Notes: generated by a model from the sequence alone, not told the origin. A stretch of 64,000 nt of DNA from Zygnema cylindricum (GCA_037447655.1 JBBHKE010002523.1:124001-188000); one strand, 5' to 3'; shown: positions 8,544-20,555, counted from the stretch's first letter. Numbers and translations are program-made.

Positions 8544-9852
8544 TGTTGATATTTATGTATTTTCTAGGTCTGTTTTAGGATATAAAAGTAGCAGAGGCAG
8601 TCTGCCTCTAATCTCCTTCTCCAAGCCCCCACACTTGTTGTTGTCAGTGAAGGCTGGAAAAGGAGCTAGAGCCATGGCTGCCTAAGCTCTCCAGAGATAC
8701 AAGAATAAATAATAAGTATGTTTACCAAAAAGGTATTTGACGGACCCAGGAATTGATGGTGGTGCCTACCGTCCGTCAAACATCCCGTAGCCGTTAGCTT
8801 TGTCCATTTAGTCTAGGACTAGTGCTAGGACGTATAGGGTTTGATAAATATTTAAACAGTTATAGGTAGGCTTTTCCATTTAACTAGGATACAAAATATA
8901 GGGCATAGAAACAGTTGTACTTTTGGCACCGGACGAAATAAATAGTACGGACATTTATTTCGACGGTCCGTTTTAAATGACGATGTAAATCAAACGGCTG
9001 TGATAAGCGCCGGCTACGCGAAAGGATAATTTGGCGGTTTGCGGACGTCACCACTCTTGATGACACGTGGCGACATCGTACAGGTTGCGGAATCTCCAGA
9101 ACGGAACACAACAAATTTGGATGTGACAAATGTCATATTATGGCAATGTCGTACACTCTCCATACATATAGTACTCTAGCACCTTTACTTTCATGTAGGG
9201 TACCGTTTTTTTGACGTGGCATGACCTGGTGCCACGTGGAGAGATAAGATTTGGAAGTAGGAATTCCGGGAATGAGAAGAGCGAATCCGGATAGGACATG
9301 TGTTGACTTTTAAGCCATGTCGTACGATGGCCGTATAAAAGGTACAGCGACACCTGTACCTTTATGTATTATACAGTAATATGATTGGTCCGTACCTCAG
9401 AAATAGAGGGTTTAGAGAGGGGTTTAGGACTTAGAATATTTCTGGTAGGTAGTTGCCTCTCCTAGAGAGCACCTTGTATAAATGGCAAACTTTGGCCAGC
9501 CATAACTATCAATGTACTTGACCATTTTCAGTGATTCTTTTTGCTGCAGACTCAAGGTAGTTCAAGCTATACAGCGGTGTAGTCGGTCAGAGTATTCGCG
9601 TGCCAAGGTGGCACTTATTCAGTGGGAAAGTCAAACTTGGGAATATTGTCCAAAACACATATTCAAGCTTTGCATTCTGTGGTGGATCTGAGCACACTGA
9701 AGGTCTTCTCTTCACAAGGGTGAAGGTGTATTGCGGTTTTAATTGTCAAGAGATCATTTATTTGGGTTTATATAAACTTGTAGTCGGCACTATCTAGATT
9801 AGCTTCTTTTGAATTTGCGAATTCTGTGGGCAATGGAGCCCATAGAATTTCA
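8544..9852 (+). repeat. F1b 5' LTR (1.3 kb)
   Basis: It starts TGTTGATATTTATGTATTTTC and ends CATAGAATTTCA directly before AGTTATGGGCTCACC, a primer site of the same type as in A and B. It shares with the B LTR the GCCATGGC core (8671), the antisense tRNA-like module (8733-8800), the motif TAGGACTTAGAATATTTCT (9427) and, close to its end, the ATG that begins Gag. No partner 3' LTR is in the window. Confidence 0.75.
8733..8800 (-). other. tRNA-like module in F1b LTR (antisense)
   Basis: The minus strand reads CTAACGGCTACGGGATG, then TTTGACGGACGG, then CACCATCAATTCCTGGGTCC. It aligns with the module at 38958-39028. This is the most decayed copy: the T-arm stem is only partly kept. Confidence 0.4.
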
Positions 9853-10893
9853 AGTTATGGGCTCACCATCTAGGGTGCCTATGTTCGATGGAATTGACTT
9901 CACTTATTGGGAGTTTACGATGGAGGGATTGCTTTTCGAGAAGCTGTTATGGGGAATTGTTTCGGGACAAGTGAGGTGTCCCCCACCGTGCTTTCGAGGA
10001 GCACACTATGGAGAATCATCTGGGGATGCCCAGAAAAACCAACAGGAGTTCACATGCAACGGAAGGTGAAGGAAAAAACCTTGCCGTGGATGGGGAAATA
10101 GGGGAGAAGGATAAAGGGACACCTATGGTGAGGAGAGCTAGGCTCTCAGCTATGGTACCACTTGTAGGGAGTAAAAATGAAGGAAATGACAGAAAAATAT
10201 GGGAATACAAAAACACTATAGCAAAGCATCTCATACTTAGAAACTGTATAAGTCCAAAGCTACCACTTTTAAAAACTTAATGAAGTCTTCAGAGATATGG
10301 GAAGCACTTATTCATATTTATAAGAGTGAGACTAAACAGAGGTAGCAGTTAGTAAAACAAGAAATAGAGAACTATGCTTATAAATGCGGTAGCATGATAG
10401 AGTTTTGCAATGATATTGCTCCATTATATGTTGAGCTTGCTAGTGCAGGGTATGTAAAATCTGAGGAGAGAAAGATTAATACACTAATCATGATGCTCCC
10501 ACATGAGTACGAAGACATCATTTACCGTATGCAGGGAACGGATGTCTCCTATTCGACTCGGAGCATTACCATGGGGATAATTCTTGTGAGGGAAAGCACT
10601 TTGGAGCTTCGTAGGGGAAGTGACAGGGAGACTGCATTTACAGCTAGTGGTAACTGGCGGAAGCGTGATGTGAGGAATGGCGGTGATGAGCGAAAGCGTA
10701 ATGAGAGGAAAAAAGACAAAGGTAAACCTTATCGGAACTTTGGTGGATAGAGAGGGAGAGGAAAAGAAAGGGGAGCTTTCAAACAAGGGGTTTGCTTCGC
10801 TTGTAGGAAACCAGGTCACTATATGGAGGAGTGTCCTTGTTTGGAAGAACTTAGAGGTTGGTATGTGAATGAGGAGGAAGAAGGGAAAGAGAA
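9833..10893 (+). pseudogene. gag: F1b Gag, frameshifted and truncated
   Basis: The ATG at 9833 lies inside the LTR. The product starts MEPIEFQVMGSPSRVPMFDG, the Gln-Val-Met-Gly being encoded by the primer-binding site. Capsid-like segments follow in several frames (MIEFCNDIAPLYVELASAGY, 10394 onward; LIMMLPHEYEDIIYRMQG). A CCHC zinc knuckle CFACRKPGHYMEEC sits at 10793-10834. At least two frameshifts break it, and the copy ends at 10893 where an S LTR begins, so protease, integrase and RT are missing. In life this would be the particle-forming half of a copia polyprotein. Confidence 0.8.
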
Positions 10894-11668
10894 TGTTGTG
10901 TTTGGAAAGCTTTCAGTCTCACCAAATTAGTAGGACGATAGAAAGGTAGTAATTTGAAGCGTAAGTTTCATAAAGATATGCGTCATCACTTGAGGACACA
11001 CAACTGCTATGCATACAGAGCAGCGCAGCAACGTAGCTGCTGTGTAGAAAAGCAGCGCAGCAGCGAAGCTGCGACACAGACTGGACAAACTCAGCTGCGG
11101 TTACTTTGGATATGATCCGTACAGTAGACGTTGCTGCTGCTATGTTGAATATGATTTGGTACAAGACACCGCAACTGCGTTTGATATGTATCATGTCAAC
11201 GGACCTCAAGTTAGTGGGTAGCTCAGTGGTAGCTCAGTGGTAGCATAGTGGTAGCTCAGTGGTAGCTCAGTGGTAGCTACTAGTAGCTTAGTGGTAGCTT
11301 AGTGGTAGCTAGACATATTAGCATTAGCCTAGTAGATTGACGTACCTCCCAGGAACACTGGTATTGCCAGTAAAACACAAGTATAAGACTTAGAACTCAA
11401 AACACATCATGTATCCAGACTTCCAAGTCGTAAAACTGCAGACAGTTTTTGGGAAATTTTTGAGTATTATATCGTGAGTGTTATACGGTCAATTGTGCTA
11501 AAACTTTAGAAGTTGTCAGTGTTTATGCTACTCTATATTCTGATAGAGTTTTGTGAGGTTTGGATGAATGTATAAAATTGGTGAGCACTTGAAAACAGCT
11601 GTTTGGTAGGATTGTTGATATATTTTGAGAGTGTATCATGTCTACTTCTACTACTACTGTTGCTCCTC
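10894..11668 (+). repeat. S-family LTR, 3'-truncated
   Basis: It starts TGTTGTGTTTGGAAAGC and follows the S LTR through the GCAGC block and 11-bp array to the Gag ATG (11638), then stops within the Thr-rich codons near 11668. After about 7 unmatched bases an S LTR in the opposite orientation starts at 11676: a head-to-head LTR junction. Confidence 0.8.
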
Positions 11669-11675
11669 TATTTGA

Positions 11676-12293
11676 CACTGACAACTCCCAAAGTTTCAGC
11701 ACAATTGAAAAAACAACACTCGAGATATAATACTTAGAAGTTTCCGAAAAACTGTCTGCAGTTTTACTACTTGGAAGTCCGGATTCCTTTATATGTTCTG
11801 AGTCCTAAGTCTTATACTTGTGTTTAACTGGCAATGCCACTGTACTTGGGAGGTACGTTAAACCACCAAGCTACAACTAATCTGTCAAGCTACCACTAAG
11901 CTATCACTAAGATACCATTGAGCTATCACTAAGCTACCACTAAGTTACCCACTAAGTTACCACTGAGTTACCCACTAAGTTTACTAGAATCGTATCTATC
12001 GCAGTTGCTCTATCTGCACAAAATCACATTAAAAATATTGGACGCAACATTGACCGTACGGACCATATCAAATATAATCGTGGTTGGGTTGTCTTGTCTG
12101 TGTTGCAGCTTCGGTGCTGCGCTGCTCTGTTGCTGCGCTCCTCTGCTGCTGCGCTGCTCTGCAATATAGTAGCTGCTTTGCTGTATAGTAGCTGCGCTGC
12201 TCTTCCGTATAGCAGCTGCTCTGCTGTATAGCAGCTGTATAGTTGCTGCGTTGTGGCGCTGCTCTGAGACTGAAAGCTTTCCAAAAGAAAACA
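11676..12293 (-). repeat. S LTR, left copy of dimer (3' LTR of unit 1)
   Basis: On the minus strand it starts TGTTTTCTTTTGGAAAGC at 12293 after a polypurine tract and runs to 11676, where it is cut before the Gag ATG. Its CTG-rich block (12105-12260) is expanded relative to other copies. An 11-bp array lies at about 11880-11990. Confidence 0.85.
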
Positions 12294-12452
12294 CTTCCCT
12301 AAAGCTTTAGACACTATAAACTAGCGCAGCTGCGGTGATAAACTAGCGCAGTATCGCAGCATAGCATTATAGCAATTAGCAAGTCACTCAGTCCCACTAC
12401 CATCTCTGGTGGACTTATAGCAGCGTGGCAATATAGTAGTGCAGCAATTCAA

Positions 12453-14018
12453 CTATTTACTTAATCCCACTGCGTCCCTATAATACTTCAGCTTAGGAGC
12501 AGGAACAGCTTTAGTGAGCATATCAGCTATCATTTTTGCATGTGGAAAATAACATAATTTAATCACTCTAGAAAACACTTTTTCTCTTACAAAGTATAAT
12601 CGTACATCCATGTGCTTGCTTTTGAAGTGATGTCTCGGGTTAGAATCAATGGCAATGGCAGCCTGGTTATCACACCGGATCACCTGTGGACCAACTTGCA
12701 TGTATCCTAGTTCTTGTAATATGGATTTTACCCATAAGAGTTCTTTGAGGGCCGAGCTTGCTGCCATATATTCTGACTCCATTGTCGACTGTGCTGTCCC
12801 CTTCTGAAGTTTGCTGCTCCAACAGCAAGTACCGTTCCCAACTTGTAGAACGAATCCCGTGGTGGATTTCCGGCTTGGCATATCGCCATAGCTTGCATCA
12901 CTCCACATTTGATGTTTTACTTCAACTCCGCCTAGTGTGAGTTTGAGGTCTTTGGTTCCGGCCAAATATCTTAAGACTCTCCTTGCTGCATCAAAGTCAG
13001 ATTTTCTCGGATTCTCTAGACTCCTGCTCAATACCGTGACTGCTGCAATAATGTCAAGACGGGTACAATTCATGAAATATATTAAGCTTCCCACTATCTG
13101 TCTGTAAGGTATTTGTGTCATAGAATCATTCTCCCCTAATTCTAAATACTCACTAACAATGAGACCTGGTTCTGTCACTTCTCCCTCTATCTTTTGCCGA
13201 AACTCTATTGGAGTTAGACATCCTTTTGCCCCCCGCATTCCATACTCATCTAACATGTTTCCAATAGCCTCCTTTTGAGTCAATTTTATTACTTTCTTAC
13301 TTCTGTCCCTCTCTACGTGGATACCCAAAATATATTTTGCCTCGCCGAGGTCTTTCATCTCGAACCGTGAGTTTATAGCAGTTTTGATTTTGTTAATTTC
13401 AGCCATTGATTTGCTAATTAATAATAAATCATCTACATACACTGCTATATACACTATCACATTTTCACCTTTCAGAATGTAGACAGAGTGATCAGAACTT
13501 ATCGTGTGAAATCCTAGGCTAGTCAAGAATTCATCAAGCTTCAGATTCCACTGTCTGGGGGCCTGTTTTAGGTCGTACAAAGATTTTAGCAACTTTTCCT
13601 GCTCTTTTCCTGGTTCTGCATACTTTTCAGGCTGCTGCATGTAAATGGTCTCTTCTAGTTCTCCATGCAAAAAGGATGTCTTTACATCCATTTGATGTAT
13701 TTCCATATCTTCTATAGCAGCTAGGGACAGCAAAATCCTAACAATCGGAAATCTTACAACTGGAGAAAATGTTTCTTCAAAATCGATTCCTTCCTTTAGA
13801 TTATACTCTTTTGCCAGAAGTCTAGCCTTATAACGTTCAATGGTGTTATCGGGATTTAACTTCACCTTTAATACCCATTTGCTGCCGATTGCTTTTCGAT
13901 CCGGAGGAAGGTCCACAAACACCCATGTTTGAGCCTCCATGATAGACTTCATTTCGTCGTTTGCTGCCTTGATCCAGTGATTCCGTTCTGGTGATGAGAA
14001 GGCCTCTTGAATAAACAA
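12453..14018 (-). CDS. pol: S unit 1 Pol: reverse transcriptase and RNase H, open for 521 codons
   Basis: This long open piece carries a full copia RT and RNase H. From the N-terminus: WVFVDLPPDRKAIGSKWVLK, EGIDFEETFSPVVRFPIV, HQMDVKTSFLHGELEETIYM, LKSLYDLKQAPRQWN, the catalytic box YVDD (13428-13439), then RNase H with MWSDASYGDMPSRKSTTGF, STMESEYMAASSALKELLWV, RCDNQAAIAI and HHFKSKHMDVRLYFVREK, ending AVGLSK and a stop at the family position. Usual pieces are present, but SLYDLKQ replaces the near-invariant SLYGLKQ. It is the C-terminal part of a Gag-Pol polyprotein; upstream frameshifts and stops separate it from integrase, so it could not be made from the full-length message. Confidence 0.85.
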   Translation of the reverse strand: MFIQEAFSSPERNHWIKAANDEMKSIMEAQTWVFVDLPPDRKAIGSKWVLKVKLNPDNTIERYKARLLAKEYNLKEGIDFEETFSPVVRFPIVRILLSLAAIEDMEIHQMDVKTSFLHGELEETIYMQQPEKYAEPGKEQEKLLKSLYDLKQAPRQWNLKLDEFLTSLGFHTISSDHSVYILKGENVIVYIAVYVDDLLLISKSMAEINKIKTAINSRFEMKDLGEAKYILGIHVERDRSKKVIKLTQKEAIGNMLDEYGMRGAKGCLTPIEFRQKIEGEVTEPGLIVSEYLELGENDSMTQIPYRQIVGSLIYFMNCTRLDIIAAVTVLSRSLENPRKSDFDAARRVLRYLAGTKDLKLTLGGVEVKHQMWSDASYGDMPSRKSTTGFVLQVGNGTCCWSSKLQKGTAQSTMESEYMAASSALKELLWVKSILQELGYMQVGPQVIRCDNQAAIAIDSNPRHHFKSKHMDVRLYFVREKVFSRVIKLCYFPHAKMIADMLTKAVPAPKLKYYRDAVGLSK

Positions 14019-14096
14019 AGGCTCCCTTGAGGTTGTCGAGTAGGCAAAGTGAGAACTTGCTTACAGGCGACTGCTGGATCTTCTTCTCCCCAGAAA

Positions 14097-15647
14097 TTAT
14101 GAGGCTGAGATCGTTGGATGCCGCGCATTGCGCTGATTGCGCTGGTTGTGATCTGTGTGTATTGACCGCTGTGTGTCCGGTTGGAACTGAACTTGTATAG
14201 GAACTTGGAGAGAGGCGGACTTTGGAGTCACCACCGGAGAATGATGCATCTGCGGGACAATTTCTTGCATGCAATCTAAAATGACATATTCCTGTACCTT
14301 TTGCTGCTTTTGCTGCTCTGTTATTTTAAATAAATCTACGGAGTCAAGCTCATCCTTTACAATAATATTCCGTGCTACAATTATTTTCTGCCTCTCAAAC
14401 ACAAAGACTCGATAACCTTTTGAGTGATCGTCATATCCTAACAAAATACCCGGTAGTCCCTTTGGTTCCATTTTCCATCTATCAATGGACGTATCCAATA
14501 TAAAGCATTGAATACCAAAGAATTTAAAATGGCTAACATCTGGTTTGATACCTGTCCAAATCTCGTAAGGAGTAGTGTCTACCGATCTGGATCCTATCCT
14601 ATTTTTAATATAAACTGCACAATTTAGAGCCTCAGCCCAGAATTTCGGATCCACATTCTTATCTGCGAGCATCGACCTGGAGCTCTCTGTGAGAGTTCTA
14701 TTTAGTCGTTCAGACACCCTATTTAGTTCCGGTGAATATGGAACAGTCAATAGATGACTGCTACCTTCTTCGAGTAAAAAGGTTTCAAATTCTTTCTATG
14801 TATATTCACCACCATTGTCCGATCTGAGCTGCAAAATAGGTAAATTATGAAGTTTTTCAACCCATGCTTTATAGTGTTTGAAGTTACCAAACACTTCACT
14901 CTTTTCCTTCATGAAGTAAACTTTTGTAAACCTGGAGAAATCATCTGTGAAGGTGACCATGTATTTCATCCCCCCGGCAGATGGAACCTTCGCAGGACCA
15001 AAAACATCGGAATGAATTTGTTGCAGCAGTTTCATTGACCGATGCTCAGACTCCTTAGGAAATGGTAATCGGTGGATTTTGCCTAAAGCGCAACCATCAC
15101 AAGTTTTGACCGGCTCATGTGTGAGTGATACACCCTCTATTTTTCTAGCAAGGACCATTTTCTTCAAACTATCATAGTTTACATGGCCTAATCTTTTATG
15201 CCACAACTCATCTGAGTGCAAAACACCGGAGTACAAAACATCATTTTCCTTTGTATTAGCCATATCCATGCGATACATATTGCTACTATCTCTAGTACCT
15301 GTAACTGCAACCTTGCCGTTTTTGCTAACAACCTGCTGACTGTTTTTCAAACTAACCTCAAAGCCTTTACTCTCTACCAACAAAGTAGAAAACAGATTTT
15401 TCTTAAAGTCAGGCACAAATAATACATTGTGAAGAGTCCTTTCAATTGCTTTTCCATCCACATCAACTAGCAAGGACACATCACCCATTGCACGAGTTTG
15501 GACACTCATTCCACAGGCATAATAAATATTTTTCTCCGGCGTTGCTTTCACATTTTTGAAGATGGCCTTGTTCCAACACATATGGGCTGACGCTCCTGTA
15601 TCTATAATCCATCCAGGGTCTTTTGCGCCTTCCATTGCTGCCGCCAT
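14097..15647 (-). pseudogene. pol: S unit 1 Pol: protease end, GAG-pre-integrase, integrase
   Basis: The upper piece (14796-15647) has the aspartic protease motif WIIDTGASAHMCW, then the GAG-pre-integrase zinc-binding set (LWHKRLGHVNYDSLKKMV with CDGCALGKIHRLPFP), then the integrase core with HSDVFGP and LRSDNGGEYT. A stop near 14796 separates it from 14097-14750, which carries VPYSPELNRVSERLNRTL and the integrase C-terminal part (YDDHSKGYRVFVFERQKIIV). The conserved PEQNGVSER appears as PELNRVSER, which keeps the catalytic Glu. Integrase would insert cDNA into the genome; this copy is split and dead. Confidence 0.85.
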
Positions 15648-16603
15648 AGCGAATAGATCCGTGTCGTCCTCCTCAGAAAATGTCAGAGTCTCGTCTTGGA
15701 GTGATGAAGAAGCTGAAAACAGTGCATTTCCACGAGGTGTAGGCCTCGTGAAGCTTTTGTAAAACTGACTTTGTTGCCATCTCGACCTGTATAAACCTGT
15801 ATCGTTAGCTTGTTTAAGTTTAGGACAGAATTTGTATCCATGAACAGGCTCACTATAATAAAAACATACAGTGTTTGATTGTCTATTTCCACCCTGAATA
15901 AAGTGTCTGAACTGGGTAAGCTGATTACGTTGCTGATTAAATTGACCTTTCTTCCCAAATTCTGAATTAAAAGCCTCTACTTACTCAACATTGAGAATAT
16001 TAGATGTAGCTTCCTCCTCTAGTAAAATATTAATGGCTAACTGTAAAGTCCAGCTAGCTTTATCTTTCTGTTTGAGCATGTCAGATGCTCCTTTCATACT
16101 ACGAGGGAGACCCCGTATGAGCAATGATGCATGTTGAAACTGAGGAAACACCCCACCAGCAAAAGCATGTGCATCTACAAGAATACGAAATTTGTTAGAA
16201 TATTCAACCATTGTACCGCCAGTGTACTTATAGTCCGAATTTTTTCCAGCCAATTGAAGCTCTTCCTGAACATTAGCCTTTTCATAATCACTTTTAATGG
16301 AATTCCAAATATCAATTGCCTTTTTCATTTTTATGCGAGACATAGCTAAGTCCTCAGATATACAAAATTTCAAAATAGAACGAGCTGTGTATTTTTCTTA
16401 GACCATGACGGATCAGATTCATCCAACGAACCATCCAATAGATCCAAAAGATTGACATTTTCAAATTGTGTCTCCACCATATCCGCATAGTAAACATACT
16501 TATCCCCAAAAAAGATAGGAATTCTTGATGACAGGCACATAACCTGTTGTTCTACAACCACCGGTGCAGGTGGAGGAGCAGTAGTAGTAGTAGAAGTAGA
16601 CAT
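15648..16603 (-). pseudogene. gag: S unit 1 Gag, broken
   Basis: Gag starts at 16603 with MSTSTTTTAPPPAPVVVEQQ inside the LTR; the LTR ends at 16545. It continues SRIPIFFGDKYVYYADMVE, a frameshift near 16373, then MKKAIDIWNSIKSDYEKANV and LIRGLPRSMKGASDML to a stop near 15981. The zinc knuckle at about 15865 reads CFYYSEPVHGYKFC, having lost the second Cys of CCHC. This defect should abolish RNA binding. Confidence 0.85.
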
Positions 16604-17298
16604 GATACACTCTTAGAAGCTATCAAGAATCCTACCAAACAGTTGTTCTTAAGTGCTCACCAATTCTTATGCAAGCATCCAAACCTCACAAAACCTTATC
16701 AGAATATAGAGTAGCATAAACACTGACAACTCCCAAAGTTTCAGCACAATTGAAAAAACAACACTCAAGATATAATACTTAGAAGTTTCCAAAAAAACTG
16801 TCTGCAGTTTTACTACTTGGAAGTCTGGATACATAATATGTTCTGAGTCCTAAGTCTTATACTTGTGTTGAACTGGCAATGCCAGTGTACTTGGGAGGTA
16901 CTTCAAACCACCAAGCTACCACTAATCTGTCAAGCTACCACTAAGCTATCACTAAGCTACCACTGAGCTATCACTAAGCTACCACTGAGTTACCCACTTA
17001 GTTACCACTAAGTTACCCACTAAGTTTACTAGAATCGTATCTATCGCAGTTGCTCTATCTGTACAGAATCACATTAAGAATATCAGACGCTGCGTTGTCC
17101 GTACGGACCATATCAAATATAATCGTGGTTGCTTTGTCCTGTCTCTGTTGCAGCTTCGCTGCTGCGCAACTCTGCTACTGCGCTGCTGCGCTGCTATGCT
17201 GCTGCGCTACTCTACTGTATAGCAGCTGCGCTGCTCTGTCTGTATAGTTGGTGCGCTGCTGTGCTGCTGTGAGACTGAAAGCTTTCCAAAAGACAATA
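16545..17298 (-). repeat. S LTR shared by both dimer units
   Basis: 754 bp. On the minus strand it starts TATTGTCTTTTGGAAAGC at 17298, after the polypurine tract of unit 2, and ends GTAGAACAACA at 16545, before the primer site of unit 1 (GGTTATGTGCC, decayed). It therefore serves one unit as 3' LTR and the other as 5' LTR. Confidence 0.85.
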
Positions 17299-17458
17299 CT
17301 CCCCTAAAGGTTTAGACTCAGTATACCAGCGCAGCTAAAGTTATAAACTAGCGCAGTATCGCAGCATAGCAATATAACAATTAGCAAGTCACTTAGTCCC
17401 ACTACATCTCAATGGTGGACTTATCGCAGCGTGGCAGTATAGCAGTGCAGCAATTCAA

Positions 17459-18705
17459 CTATTCACTTAATCCCACTGCGTCCCTACAATACTTAAGCTT
17501 AGGAGCAGGAAGAGCTTTAGTGAGCATATGAGCAATCATTTTTGCATCTGGTAAATAACATAATTTAATCACTCTAGAGAACACTTTTTTTCTCACAAAG
17601 TGTAATCGTACATCCATGTGCTTGCTTTTGAAGTGATGACTCGGGTTAGAAGCAATGGCAATGGCAGCCTGGTTATCACACCAGATCACTTGTGGACCAA
17701 CTTGCATGTATCCTAGATCTTACACATGGATTTTACCCATAAGAGTTCTTTGAGGGCCGAGATTGCTGCCATATATTCTGACTCCATTGTCGACTCTGCT
17801 ATCACTTTTTGAAGTTTGCTGCTCCAGCAGCAAGTACCGTTCCCAACTTGTAGAATGAATCCTGTGGTGGATTTCCAGGTTGGCATATCGCCATAGCTTG
17901 CATCACTCCACATTTGCAGTTTTACTTCTCCTCCGCCTAGTGTGAGTTTGAGGTCTTTGGTTCCGGCTTAATATCTTAAGACTCTCCTTGCTGCATCAAA
18001 GTCAAATTTTCTCGGAATCTCTAAACTCCTGCTTAGTACCCAGACTGCTGCAACAATGTCAGGACGGGTACAATTCATGAAATATATTAAGTTTCCCACT
18101 ATTTGTCTGTAAGCTATTTGTGTCATAGAATCATTCTCCCCTGATTCTAAATACTCACTAACAATGAGACCTGGTTCTGTCTCTTCTCCCTCTAACTTTT
18201 GCCGAAACTCCATTGGAGTTAGACATCCTTTTGCCCCCCGCATTCCGTACTCATCTAACATGTTTCCAATAGCTTCCTTTTCAGTCAATTTAATTACTTT
18301 GAATACCCATTTGCTGCCGATTGCTTTTCGATCCGGAGGAAGGTCCACAAGCTCCCATGTTTGAGCCTCCATGATGGATTTCATTTCGTCGTTTGCTGCC
18401 TCAATCCAGTGATTCCGTTCTGGTGATGAGAAGGCCTCCTGAATGGTCAAAGGCTCCCTAAGGTTGCTGAGCAGGCAAAAAGAGAACTTGCTTGCAGGCG
18501 ACTGCTGGATCTTCTTCCCCCCGGAAATTCTGAGGCAGAGATCGTTGGATGCCGCGCATTGCGCTGATTGCGCTGGTTGCGATCTTTCTGTATTGACCGC
18601 TGTTGGTCCGGATGGAACTGAACTTGTGGAGGAACTTGGAGAGAGGCGTACTCCGGAGTCACCACCGGAGAATGATGCATCTGCGGGACAATTTCTTGCA
18701 TGCAA
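17459..18705 (-). pseudogene. pol: S unit 2 Pol 3' part with RT core deleted
   Basis: RNase H motifs are present (MWSDASYGDMPTWKSTTGF; ESEYMAAISALKELLWV; VIWCDNQAAIAIASNPSHHF; GLSE). RT is reduced to its first segment: the reading passes directly from AIGSKWVFKV to IKLTEKEAIGNML near 18297. This drops about 150 codons, including the YVDD box. The flanking codons are in frame, so the deletion created a continuous fusion. A frameshift near 17710 and a stop near 17970 add further damage. Confidence 0.85.
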
Positions 18706-19466
18706 TCTAAAATGACATATTCCTGTACCTTTTGCTGCTTTTGCTGCTCTGTCATTTTAAATAAATCTACGGAGTCAAGCTCATCCTTTACAATAATATT
18801 CCGTGCTACAATTATTTTCTGCCTCTCAAACACAAAGACTCGATAACCTTTTGAGTGATCGTCATATCCTAACAAAATACCCGGTAGTCCCTTTGGTTCC
18901 ATTTTCCATCTATCTGTGGATGTATCCAATATAACGCATTGACTACCAAAGACTTTAAAATGGCTAACATCTGGTTTGATACCTGTCCAAATCTCGTAAA
19001 GAGTAGTGTCTACCGATCTGGATCCTATCCTATTTTTAATATAAACTGCACAATTTAGAGCCTCAGCCCAGAATTTCGGATCCACATTTTTATCTGCGAG
19101 CATTGACCTGGAGCTCTCTGTGAGAGTTCTATTTAGTCTTTTAGACACCCCATTTTGTTCCGGTGAATATGGAACAGTCAATAGATGACTGATACCTTCT
19201 TCGAGTAAAAAGGTTTCAAATTCTTTCGATGTATATTCACCACCATTGTCCGATCTGAGCTGCAAAATAGGTAAATTATGAAGTTTTTCAACCCATGCTT
19301 TATAGTGTTTGAAGTGACCAAACACTTCACTCTTTTCCTTCATGAAGTAAACTTTTGTAAACCTGGAGAAATCATCTGTGAAGGTGACCATGTATTTCAT
19401 CCCCCCGGCAGATGGAACCTTCGCAGGACCAAAAACATCCGAATGAATTTGTTGCAGCAGTTTCAT
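18447..19466 (-). pseudogene. pol: S unit 2 integrase
   Basis: An open 339-codon piece carries the integrase core: HSDVFGPAKVPSAGG (first Asp), LRSDNGGEYTSKEFE (second Asp), VPYSPEQNGVSKRLNR, where the catalytic-Glu motif SER has become SKR, then GYDDHSKGYRVFVFERQK. The Lys in place of Glu would kill catalysis. It is preceded upstream by a stop near 19508, just after CDGCALG. Confidence 0.85.
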
Positions 19467-19508
19467 TGACCGATGCTCAAACTCCTTAGGAAATGGTAAT
19501 CGGTGGAT

Positions 19509-20555
19509 TTAGCCTAAAGCGCAACCATCACAAGTTTTGACCGGCTCATGTGTGAGTGATACACCCTCTATTTTTCTAGCAAGGACCATTTTCTTCAAAC
19601 TATCATAGTTTACATGGCCTAATCTTTTATGCCACAACTCATCTGAGTGCAAAACACCGGAGTACAAAACATCATTTTCCTTTGTATTAGCCATATCCAT
19701 GCGATACATCTTGCTACTATCTCTAGTACCTGTAACCGCAACCTTGCTGTTTTTGCTAACAACCTGCCGACCATTTTTCAAACTAACCTCAAAGCCTTTA
19801 CTCTCTACCAACGACGTAAAAAACAGATTTTTCTTAAAGTCAGGCACAAATAATACATTGTGAAGAGTCCTTTCAATTGCTTTTCCATCCACATCAACTA
19901 GCAAGGACACATCACCCATTGCACGAGTTTGGACACTCATTCCACAAGCATAATAAATATTTTTCTCCGGCGTTGCTTTCAGATTTTTGAAGATGGCCTT
20001 GTTCCAACACATATGGGCTGACGCTCCTGTATCTATAATCCATCCAGGGTCTTTTGCGCCTTCCATTGGTGCCGCCATAGCGAATAGATCCGTGTCGTCC
20101 TCCTCAGAAAATGTCAGAGTCTCGTCTTGGAGTGATGAAGAAGCTGAAAACAGTGCATTTCCACGAGGTGTAGGCCTCGTGAAGCTTTTGTAAAACTGAC
20201 TTTGTTGCCATCCCGGCCTGTATAAACCTGTATCGTTAGCTTGTTTAAGTTTAGGACAGAATTTGTATCCATGAACACGCTCACTACAATAAAAACATAC
20301 AGTGTTTGATTGTCTATTTCCACCCTGATTAAACTGTCTGAACTGGGTAAACTGATTACGTTGCTGATTAAATTGACCTTTCTTCCCAAATTCTGAATTA
20401 AAAGCCTCTACTTGCTCAATATTGAGAATATTAGATGTAGCTTCCTCCTCTAGTAAAATATTGATGGCTAACTGTAAAGTCCAGCTAGCTTTATCTTTCT
20501 GTTTGAGCATATCAGATGCTCCTTTCATACTACAAGGGAGACCCCGCATGAGCAA
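19509..20555 (-). pseudogene. pol: S unit 2 nucleocapsid, protease and GAG-pre-integrase
   Basis: This 348-codon piece has the Gag C-terminus, an intact zinc knuckle CFYCSERVHGYKFC (CX2CX4HX4C), a Gln/Asn-rich linker (FNQQRNQFTQFRQFNQGGNR), the protease motif WIIDTGASAHMCW and the GAG-pre-integrase histidines and cysteines (LWHKRLGHVNYDSL; CDGCALG). It is the best-preserved nucleocapsid-protease region of the S copies here. Confidence 0.85.
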
